From Massilia sp. (lineage in GTDB: Bacteria; Pseudomonadota; Gammaproteobacteria; Burkholderiales; Burkholderiaceae_D): a stretch of 7,275 nucleotides of DNA. Each line of letters begins with the position of its first letter. Positions within the stretch are counted from its first letter, which is position 1. The notes below the pieces were generated by a model. That model made no database searches, was not told the DNA's origin, and worked only from the letters and a program-made list of their open reading frames with translations. The position numbers and the translations under genes were made by a program. Positions 1-5,072 of the stretch are shown in pieces. Where the stretch lies: assembly GCA_003520365.1 (NCBI GenBank), contig DOUW01000499.1:1-7275 (forward strand), in the 5' to 3' direction.

Positions 1-180
1 AGGGCCGGCAGCGGCACCTGCCCATGAAACGACAGGCCTTCACGGCCTTGCAGTGCCCCGGCGGCGCCGAAAACGGCGGTCCGACGGGATTCTCGAACTG
101 ACAAGATGTGTTTTGCTTCATGCAATACAAAAAAGTTCGAGAAAAACCAGTTTTTTCCTTGCGCCACCTCAATTTGTGCA
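1..180. other. Upstream flank, no supported gene
   Basis: I see no convincing coding region here. The three forward frames stop at 25-27, 99-101 and 182-184. The frame open longest runs into the tRNA promoter and reads as low-quality arginine-rich sequence. In related betaproteobacteria secG usually lies just upstream of this tRNA-Leu (knowledge of the gene order, not seen here). The first bases could be the tail or 3' flank of such a gene, but none of the frames shows a recognisable SecG C-terminus. The left part is GC-rich and holds small hairpins such as CGCCG-AAAA-CGGCG at 65-78. From about 101 the sequence becomes AT-rich, with an A6 tract at 129-134, an A5 tract at 142-146 and a T6 tract at 151-156. 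Confidence 0.5.
90..143. repeat. 10-bp perfect inverted repeat with 34-nt spacer
   Basis: TTCTCGAACT at 90-99 is the exact reverse complement of AGTTCGAGAA at 134-143. Inside the spacer, TTTTG at 111-115 can also pair with CAAAA at 128-132, so the segment could fold as a two-level stem-loop in RNA or as a cruciform. It is not a clean intrinsic terminator: the right arm is followed by AAACCAG before the T6 run. Its role is unknown. It may be a 3' structure of an upstream transcript or chance. Confidence 0.5.
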
Positions 181-210
181 TTGAAAGAAGGTGTTAAGGC
201 AGGGTATAAT
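181..210 (+). promoter_or_regulatory. Sigma70-type promoter of tRNA-Leu
   Basis: A perfect -10 hexamer TATAAT lies at 205-210. A 5-of-6 -35 hexamer TTGAAA lies at 181-186, separated by 18 bp. Transcription would begin near 217, about five bases before the mature tRNA 5' end, a typical short leader for a stable-RNA gene. A/T tracts at 129-156 lie further upstream than a standard UP element but could bend the DNA. The assignment rests on hexamer match and position. Confidence 0.85.
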
Positions 211-221
211 ACTGGTCTCCA

Positions 222-306
222 GCCGACGTGGTGAAATTGGTAGACACGCTATCTTGAGGGGGTAGTGGCGCAAGCTGTGCGAGTTCGAGTCTCGCCGTCG
301 GCACCA
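222..306 (+). tRNA. tRNA-Leu (anticodon GAG)
   Basis: The sequence folds as a class II tRNA. The acceptor stem is GCCGACG (222-228) with CGTCGGC (296-302), discriminator A303 and an encoded CCA at 304-306. The D stem is GTG/CAC (231-233/245-247) with the GG pair at 239-240 in the loop. The anticodon stem is CTATC/GGTAG (249-253/261-265) with one T-G pair, and the seven-base loop carries GAG at 256-258. The long variable arm (266-278) has a GCAA loop, and the T stem GCGAG/CTCGC (279-283/291-295) encloses TTCGAGT. The long variable arm and GAG anticodon identify a leucine tRNA reading CUC/CUU. It has its own promoter and terminator and sits directly upstream of the nuo operon, a typical arrangement in Burkholderiales. 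Confidence 0.97.
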
Positions 307-315
307 AGATAAAAG

Positions 316-367
316 AAAGCCAGCAAGGGCGATGAGCAACCGCTCTCCAGCCTGAGCTGGCTTTTTT
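316..367 (+). terminator. Intrinsic terminator after tRNA-Leu
   Basis: AAAGCCAGC (316-324) pairs with GCTGGCTTT (356-364), followed by a T run at 362-367. The 31-nt loop contains a small hairpin GAGC-AACC-GCTC (334-345). The same right arm can instead pair with the nearby CCAGC at 347-351 (loop CTGA, 352-355), giving a compact 5-bp hairpin directly before the T run. Either fold gives a plausible Rho-independent terminator for the tRNA transcript. How much transcription reads through into nuoA cannot be told from sequence. Confidence 0.8.
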
Positions 368-555
368 ACGAGGATCAGTCGTACGGTCCTGGTAGCAGGG
401 CGAAGTGGTTGGCCAGCAGCAAATGTGGTTTTGGTGCCCGCTGGGCACCGAGACCACATTTATTCCTGGACAGTGCTTTACGGCCAGGATTGCGCGATAC
501 GGCGCTGCAGGCAATGCAGTGGTTTCATTAACCGATCGTTCAAATAGGCTCCATC
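368..555 (+). other. tRNA-nuoA intergenic region / nuoA leader
   Basis: This stretch is non-coding. Its main content is the palindrome at 421-461, annotated separately. It also holds short inverted repeats: TCCTGG 464-469 with CCAGGA 484-489, and CTGCA 505-509 with TGCAG 515-519. I looked for a sigma70 promoter for nuoA and found no pair of hexamers with acceptable match and spacing. The best -10-like string is TCAAAT at 540-545, without a -35. An in-frame stop (TAA 529-531) closes the nuoA frame upstream of its start. Confidence 0.6.
421..461. repeat. 41-nt hairpin palindrome, REP-like
   Basis: Outer arms AAATGTGGT (421-429) and ACCACATTT (453-461) are perfectly complementary. Inner arms GGTGCCC (433-439) and GGGCACC (443-449) are also perfect, around a 3-nt loop GCT. 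The three junction positions pair as T-G, T-A and T-G. In RNA this gives 19 continuous base pairs. Beyond a 4-by-4 internal loop, CCAG (413-416) and CTGG (466-469) could add four more. No strong T run follows on either strand, so it is a poor intrinsic terminator. Its size and intergenic place resemble REP-type repeats that occur in many copies in proteobacterial genomes, but only one copy is visible here, so the family assignment is inference. Confidence 0.75.
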
Positions 556-915
556 GTGAACCTCGAAAATTACTTCCCCGTTCTTCTCTTCATCCTGATC
601 GGCGTCGGTGTCGGCGTCGCTCCCCAGGTGCTCGGCTATCTCCTCGGCCCGAACCGTCCCGACGCTGCCAAGCTCTCTCCTTACGAATGCGGCTTCGAAG
701 CCTTCGAAGATGCCCGCATGAAGTTCGACGTTCGCTACTACCTGGTGGCGATCCTGTTTATTTTGTTTGATCTGGAAACGGCATTCTTCTTCCCATGGGG
801 CGTCTCGATGCGCGAACTGGGCTGGACCGGGTTCATCACGATGATGGTGTTCATCGCCGAATTCGTCGTCGGTTTCTGGTACATCTGGAAGAAAGGTGCC
901 CTTGATTGGGAATAA
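556..915 (+). CDS. nuoA: NADH-quinone oxidoreductase subunit A
   Basis: Small membrane subunit of complex I (ND3 family), located in the inner membrane at the junction of the peripheral and proton-pumping arms, next to the quinone site. The 119-residue product has three predicted membrane segments, about residues 7-29, 60-80 and 91-112. The loop after the first holds YECG (43-46), the conserved cysteine-bearing loop of ND3 proteins. The second carries the family signature ILFDLE, with acidic residues D72 and E74 matching the conserved acidic pair of NuoA. The start is GTG: the frame is closed by TAA at 529-531 and has no ATG, GTG or TTG between. Only a weak AGG (546-548) serves as ribosome site. 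It is first in the operon, 3 nt ahead of nuoB. Length and motifs are normal for the family. Confidence 0.97.
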   Translation: MNLENYFPVLLFILIGVGVGVAPQVLGYLLGPNRPDAAKLSPYECGFEAFEDARMKFDVRYYLVAILFILFDLETAFFFPWGVSMRELGWTGFITMMVFIAEFVVGFWYIWKKGALDWE

Positions 916-918
916 GCC

Positions 919-1395
919 ATGGCTATTGAAGGCGTATTAAACGAAGGTTTCATTACCACCACAGCCGACAAGCTGATCAACTGGGCACGCACGGGATCGA
1001 TGTTCCCGATGACGTTCGGCCTGGCCTGCTGCGCGGTCGAGATGATGCATGTGGGCGCGGCCCGCTATGACCTCGACCGTTTCGGTATTGTGTTCCGCCC
1101 CTCGCCGCGTCAGTCCGACGTGATGATCGTCGCCGGCACGCTGTGCAACAAGATGGCGCCGGCGCTGCGCAAGGTGTACGACCAGATGGCCGAGCCGCGC
1201 TGGGTGATCTCGATGGGCTCCTGCGCCAACGGCGGCGGCTACTACCACTACTCGTACTCGGTGGTGCGCGGCTGCGACCGTATCGTGCCGGTCGACGTCT
1301 ATGTCCCGGGTTGCCCGCCGACGGCTGAAGCCCTGCTGTACGGCATCATGCAGCTGCAGAACAAGATCAAGCGCACCAACACGATCGCGCGTTAA
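919..1395 (+). CDS. nuoB: NADH-quinone oxidoreductase subunit B
   Basis: PSST/20-kDa subunit of complex I in the connecting module on the cytoplasmic side. It binds the terminal 4Fe-4S cluster N2, which hands electrons to quinone. The 158-residue protein shows the expected ligands: the tandem cysteines C37-C38 in [11 protein letters not shown]102 in MGSCANGGG, and C132 in VPGCPPT. C76 and C119 are additional cysteines. The stretch [13 protein letters not shown] is typical of the family, as is the [12 protein letters not shown] segment. ATG lies 3 nt after the nuoA stop, with GGGA (908-911) at good spacing inside the end of nuoA, so the two are probably translationally coupled. No anomaly seen. 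Confidence 0.98.
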   Translation: MAIEGVLNEGFITTTADKLINWARTGSMFPMTFGLACCAVEMMHVGAARYDLDRFGIVFRPSPRQSDVMIVAGTLCNKMAPALRKVYDQMAEPRWVISMGSCANGGGYYHYSYSVVRGCDRIVPVDVYVPGCPPTAEALLYGIMQLQNKIKRTNTIAR

Positions 1396-1411
1396 CACTG
1401 CCGGATTCACC

Positions 1412-2005
1412 ATGACGACAAAACTCGAAGTCCTCCAACTCGCCCTGGAAAAAGCACTGGGCGAGGGCGCCGCCATTTCGACGGCGCTCGGCGAAGTGAC
1501 CGTGGTGGTCAAGGCCGCCGATTACCTGCGCTCGATGCAGATCCTGCGCGACGACCCGTCGCTGAAGTTCGAAGAACTGATCGACCTGTGCGGCGTCGAC
1601 TACTCCCAGTACGGCGAAGGCACCTGGGACGGCCTGCGTTTCGCCGTCGTCTCGCACCTGCTGTCGATCGAACACAACTGGCGCGTGCGCGTGCGCGTGT
1701 TCTGCCCGGACGATGAAATGCCCCTGGTCGAATCGGTCACCAGCATCTGGCGCGGCGCCAACTGGTACGAGCGCGAAGCCTTCGACCTGTACGGCATCCT
1801 GTTCGACGGTCACGGCGACCTGCGCCGCATCCTGACCGACTATGGCTTCATCGGCCACCCGTTCCGCAAGGACTTCCCGATCTCGGGCTACGTCGAAATG
1901 CGCTACGACCCCGAACAGAAGCGTGTGATCTACCAACCCGTGACGATCGAGCCGCGTGAAAACATCCCGCGCGTGATCCGCGAAGAAACCTACGGGATGA
2001 AATAA
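1412..2005 (+). CDS. nuoC: NADH-quinone oxidoreductase subunit C
   Basis: 30-kDa subunit of complex I, a cofactor-free scaffold in the connecting module that contacts NuoB and NuoD. The chosen start, ATG at 1412, gives 197 residues beginning [10 protein letters not shown], the usual family length. The same frame stays open upstream to 1301, but that would overlap nuoB by about 95 bases and add an arginine/serine/cysteine-rich shadow of nuoB, so I reject it. The family signature spans about residues 119-155: [11 protein letters not shown], then GHGDLRRIL, then GHPFRKDFP. The ribosome site is weak (GGA, 1403-1405) and the gap from nuoB is 16 nt. NuoC is separate here, unlike the fused NuoCD of enterobacteria. 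The stop TAA shares its last base with the nuoD ATG. Confidence 0.97.
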   Translation: MTTKLEVLQLALEKALGEGAAISTALGEVTVVVKAADYLRSMQILRDDPSLKFEELIDLCGVDYSQYGEGTWDGLRFAVVSHLLSIEHNWRVRVRVFCPDDEMPLVESVTSIWRGANWYEREAFDLYGILFDGHGDLRRILTDYGFIGHPFRKDFPISGYVEMRYDPEQKRVIYQPVTIEPRENIPRVIREETYGMK

Positions 2006-3258
2006 TGGCTGAGCTTAAGAACTACACCCTGAACTTTGGTCCGCAGCACCCGGCAGCGCACGGCGTGCTGCGCCTGGTGCTGGAACTGGACGGCGAAGTG
2101 ATCCAGCGCGCCGACCCGCACATCGGTCTGCTGCACCGCGGCACCGAGAAGCTGGCGGAAACCCGCACCTACCTGCAGTCGGTGCCTTACATGGACCGCC
2201 TCGACTACGTGTCGATGATGTGCAACGAGCACGGCTATGTGCTCGCCATCGAGAAGCTGCTCGGCATCGAGGCGCCGATCCGCGCCCAGTACATCCGCGT
2301 CATGTTCGACGAGATCACGCGCCTCTTGAACCACCTGATGTGGCTCGGCGCGCACGCGCTCGACATCGGCGCCATGGGCCCCTTCCTGTACGCCTTCCGC
2401 GACCGCGAAGACCTGTTCGACGTCTATGAAGCGGTCTCGGGCGCGCGCATGCACGCGGCCTACTACCGCCCGGGCGGCGTCTACCGCGACCTGCCGGACA
2501 CCATGCCGCAGCACAAGGAATCGATCATCCGTTCGAAGCAGGCGATCGCCAAGCTGAACGAAGACCGCCAGGGTTCGGTGCTCGACTTCATCGAAGCCTT
2601 CACCAAGCGCTTCGACGGCTACGTCGACGAATACGAAACCCTGCTGACCGATAACCGTATCTGGAAGCAGCGTACGGTCGGCGTCGGCGTGGTGTCGCCG
2701 GAAGCGGCGAAGGCCATGGGCTTCACCGGCGCCATGCTGCGCGGCTCGGGCATCGCCTGGGACCTGCGCAAGACCCAGCCTTATGCCGTCTACGACAAGC
2801 TCGACTTCGACATCCCGGTCGGCACCAACGGCGACTCCTACGACCGCTACCTGGTGCGCGTGGAAGAAATGCGCCAGTCGAACCGCATCATCAAGCAGTG
2901 CATCGCCTGGCTCCGCGTGAACCAGGGTCCGGTCATGGTCGACAACCACAAGGTCGTGCCGCCGAAGCGCGAAGAGATGAAGTCGAACATGGAATCGCTG
3001 ATCCACCACTTCAAGCTGTTCACCGAAGGCTTCCACGTGCCGGAAGGCGAAGCCTACGCCGCGGTCGAGCACCCGAAGGGCGAGTTCGGCATCTACATCG
3101 TGTCCGACGGCGCCAACAAGCCGTACCGCCTGAAGATCCGCACGCCCGACTATGCCCACCTGCAGAGCCTGGACGAGATGGCCCGCGGCCACATGATCGC
3201 CGACGCCGTCACGATCATCGGTACGCAAGACATCGTTTTCGGCTCCATTGACCGATAA
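2005..3258 (+). CDS. nuoD: NADH-quinone oxidoreductase subunit D
   Basis: 49-kDa subunit of complex I, related to the large subunit of NiFe hydrogenases. Together with NuoB it forms the quinone-binding cavity. The 417-residue protein begins with [11 protein letters not shown] and the signature LLHRGTEK (43-49 core). By alignment from memory to the bovine 49-kDa protein (offset 40), H19, Y68 and D120 match H59, Y108 and D160, the residues that bind or protonate quinone. The C-terminus [10 protein letters not shown] is the typical family ending, so the protein is full length. The ATG overlaps the nuoC stop by one base (TAATG), with GGGA at 1994-1997 as ribosome site, indicating tight coupling to nuoC. 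The hydrogenase-type nickel-binding cysteines are absent, as expected for a NuoD. Confidence 0.98.
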   Translation: MAELKNYTLNFGPQHPAAHGVLRLVLELDGEVIQRADPHIGLLHRGTEKLAETRTYLQSVPYMDRLDYVSMMCNEHGYVLAIEKLLGIEAPIRAQYIRVMFDEITRLLNHLMWLGAHALDIGAMGPFLYAFRDREDLFDVYEAVSGARMHAAYYRPGGVYRDLPDTMPQHKESIIRSKQAIAKLNEDRQGSVLDFIEAFTKRFDGYVDEYETLLTDNRIWKQRTVGVGVVSPEAAKAMGFTGAMLRGSGIAWDLRKTQPYAVYDKLDFDIPVGTNGDSYDRYLVRVEEMRQSNRIIKQCIAWLRVNQGPVMVDNHKVVPPKREEMKSNMESLIHHFKLFTEGFHVPEGEAYAAVEHPKGEFGIYIVSDGANKPYRLKIRTPDYAHLQSLDEMARGHMIADAVTIIGTQDIVFGSIDR

Positions 3259-3263
3259 AGTCC

Positions 3264-3278
3264 GAAAGGCAGAAGAGA
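3264..3278 (+). promoter_or_regulatory. Ribosome-binding region deciding the nuoE start
   Basis: A purine-rich stretch containing AAAGG (3265-3269) and GAAGAG (3272-3277) lies just upstream of ATG 3281 and after the nuoD stop. The alternative TTG at 3248 has only pyrimidine-rich sequence before it, so this region favours the ATG. Confidence 0.6.
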
Positions 3279-3280
3279 TT

Positions 3281-3760
3281 ATGTTGTTATCCGAGCAGTG
3301 CTATAAAAAAATCGACCGTGAGCTGGCCAAGTATCCGGCCGACCAGCGCCAGAGCGCCGTGATGGCCTCGCTGGCCCACGCCCAGGTCGAACTGGGCTGG
3401 CTGTCGCCCGAAACCATGCAGGAAATCGCCGACTACATCGGCATGCCGGCCATCGCCGTGCAGGAAGTGGCGACCTTCTACAACATGTACAACACCCGCC
3501 CGGTCGGCAAGCACAAGATCACCGTGTGCACCAACCTGCCGTGCGCGCTGTCCGGCGGCGAGCGCGCCGCCCAGCACCTGAAAGACAAGCTCGGCGTCGA
3601 ATTCCGCGGCACCACCGAAGACGGCCAATTCACCGTCCTCGAAGGCGAGTGCATGGGCGCGTGCGGCGACGCACCGGTCATGCTGGTGAATAACCACCGC
3701 ATGTGCTCGTTCATGAGCAACGACAAGATCGACGCCCTCGTTGAGGAACTGAAGAAATGA
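3281..3760 (+). CDS. nuoE: NADH-quinone oxidoreductase subunit E
   Basis: 24-kDa subunit of the NADH-oxidising module of complex I. It carries the 2Fe-2S cluster N1a beside the FMN site of NuoF. I start at ATG 3281, giving 159 residues beginning [12 protein letters not shown], as in close relatives known to me. A TTG at 3248 would add 11 residues inside the end of nuoD and lacks a ribosome site. Residues 1-75 form the helical N-terminal region ([30 protein letters not shown]). Residues from about 78 form the thioredoxin-like domain with cluster ligands C83 and C88 (TVCTNLPC) and C124 and C128 (GECMGAC), the classic CxxxxC plus CxxxC pattern. The stop overlaps the nuoF start as ATGA. Confidence 0.96.
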   Translation: MLLSEQCYKKIDRELAKYPADQRQSAVMASLAHAQVELGWLSPETMQEIADYIGMPAIAVQEVATFYNMYNTRPVGKHKITVCTNLPCALSGGERAAQHLKDKLGVEFRGTTEDGQFTVLEGECMGACGDAPVMLVNNHRMCSFMSNDKIDALVEELKK

Positions 3761-5052
3761 CCAGCCTGCACGACCGTCACATCAATCCGCTGATCCTGAA
3801 GGACCTGAACGGCGAGAACTGGCACCTGGAAGACTACGTCAAGCGCGGCGGCTACTCGGCCCTGCGTCGTATCATCGAAGGCAAGATTGCGCCGGAACAG
3901 ATCATCGCCGACCTGAAGACCTCGGGCCTGCGCGGCCGCGGCGGCGCCGGTTTCCCGACCGGCCTGAAGTGGAGCTTCATGCCGCGCCAGTACCCGGGCC
4001 AGAAATACCTCGTCTGCAACACCGACGAAGGCGAACCGGGCACGTTCAAGGACCGCGACATCATCCGCTACAACCCGCACGCGCTGATCGAAGGCATGGC
4101 CATCGGCGCCTACGCGATGGGCATCACCGTGGGCTACAACTACATCCACGGCGAGATCTTCCAGGAATACCTGCGCTTCGAAGAAGCGCTGGAAGAGGCG
4201 CGCGCCGCCGGCTTCCTGGGCGATAACATCATGGGTTCGGAATTCTCGTTCCAGCTGCACGCCCACCACGGTTACGGCGCCTACATCTGCGGCGAAGAAA
4301 CCGCGCTGCTGGAGTCGCTGGAAGGCAAGAAGGGCCAGCCGCGCTTCAAGCCGCCGTTCCCGGCCTCGTTCGGCCTGTACGGCAAGCCGACCACGATCAA
4401 CAACACCGAGACCTTCGCGGCCGTCCCGTTCCTCCTGAACATCGGTCCGGAGAACTACATGGGCCTGGGCAAGCCGAACAACGGCGGCACCAAGATCTTC
4501 TCGATCTCGGGCGACGTCGAGCGTCCGGGCAACTACGAGGTCCCGCTGGGCACCCCGTTCGCCAAGCTGATGGAGCTGGCCGGCGGTATGCGCGGCGGCA
4601 AGAAGATCAAGGCCGTGATCCCGGGTGGCTCGTCCGCGCCGGTGGTTCGTGGCGACGTCATGATGGACACCGACCTGGACTACGACTCGATCGCGAAAGC
4701 CGGTTCGATGCTCGGTTCGGGCGCCGTCATCGTCATGGACGAGACCCGCTGCATGGTCAAGTCGCTGCTGCGCCTGTCCTACTTCTACTACGAAGAATCC
4801 TGCGGCCAGTGCACGCCGTGCCGCGAAGGCACCGGCTGGATGTACCGCATGGTCCACCGCATCGAACACGGCCAGGGCCGTCCGGAAGACATGGAGCTGC
4901 TGAACAACATCGCCGACAACATCAAGGGCCGCACCATCTGCGCCCTGGGCGACGCCGCCGCGATGCCGGTTCAGGCAATGATCAAGAACTTCCGCGAGGA
5001 ATTCGAATATCACATCGAGCACAAGCACTGCCTCGTGCCCACTTACCTTTAA
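3757..5052 (+). CDS. nuoF: NADH-quinone oxidoreductase subunit F (NADH- and FMN-binding)
   Basis: 51-kDa catalytic subunit of complex I. It oxidises NADH at FMN and passes electrons to the 4Fe-4S cluster N3. The 431-residue protein has the glycine-rich nucleotide-binding motif [13 protein letters not shown] (60-72), the flavin-site segment [15 protein letters not shown] (87-101), [18 protein letters not shown] (173-190), and a SLBB-like region around 245-300. N3 ligands are C349, C352 and C355 ([12 protein letters not shown]) and C395 (TICALGDAA). Start ATG 3757 overlaps the nuoE stop as ATGA, with GAGGA at 3743-3747 as a good ribosome site, so coupling to nuoE is likely. This fits the 1:1 pairing of NuoE and NuoF in the complex. 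Length is normal, with no missing ligand. Confidence 0.98.
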   Translation: MTSLHDRHINPLILKDLNGENWHLEDYVKRGGYSALRRIIEGKIAPEQIIADLKTSGLRGRGGAGFPTGLKWSFMPRQYPGQKYLVCNTDEGEPGTFKDRDIIRYNPHALIEGMAIGAYAMGITVGYNYIHGEIFQEYLRFEEALEEARAAGFLGDNIMGSEFSFQLHAHHGYGAYICGEETALLESLEGKKGQPRFKPPFPASFGLYGKPTTINNTETFAAVPFLLNIGPENYMGLGKPNNGGTKIFSISGDVERPGNYEVPLGTPFAKLMELAGGMRGGKKIKAVIPGGSSAPVVRGDVMMDTDLDYDSIAKAGSMLGSGAVIVMDETRCMVKSLLRLSYFYYEESCGQCTPCREGTGWMYRMVHRIEHGQGRPEDMELLNNIADNIKGRTICALGDAAAMPVQAMIKNFREEFEYHIEHKHCLVPTYL

Positions 5053-5072
5053 GCCAGGTCAGGTAACGACAA

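Noticed and set aside
34..78. Short GC hairpins (AGGCC/GGCCT and CGCCG/CGGCG) as a terminator of an upstream gene
   Set aside because: Five-base-pair stems with no following T run; such hairpins are common in GC-rich DNA.
169..459. Minus-strand frame of 96 residues over the tRNA, with RRRDSNSHSLRHY
   Set aside because: The peptide is the reverse translation of the tRNA-Leu gene, a well-known source of spurious proteins, and the frame also crosses the terminator.
528..543. Imperfect palindrome around CGATCG upstream of nuoA as a possible operator
   Set aside because: Only 6 of 8 half-site positions are symmetric and it matches no regulator site I know, so it is too weak to annotate.
405..770. 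Plus-strand frame of 121 residues overlapping the palindrome and nuoA
   Set aside because: It runs through the hairpin and then nuoA out of frame. The second half is arginine-rich shadow sequence, and no ribosome site precedes it.
1301..1411. N-terminal extension of nuoC by 37 residues
   Set aside because: It overlaps the nuoB coding end, gives an R/S/C-rich shadow peptide, and would exceed the family length.
1990..3228. 412-residue open frame on the minus strand across nuoD
   Set aside because: Antisense shadow of nuoD; its low-complexity R/V/H/D/A composition reflects third-position GC in nuoD.
3478..5028. 516-residue open frame on the minus strand across nuoE/nuoF
   Set aside because: Antisense shadow of two fully recognised genes, with biased composition and no motif.
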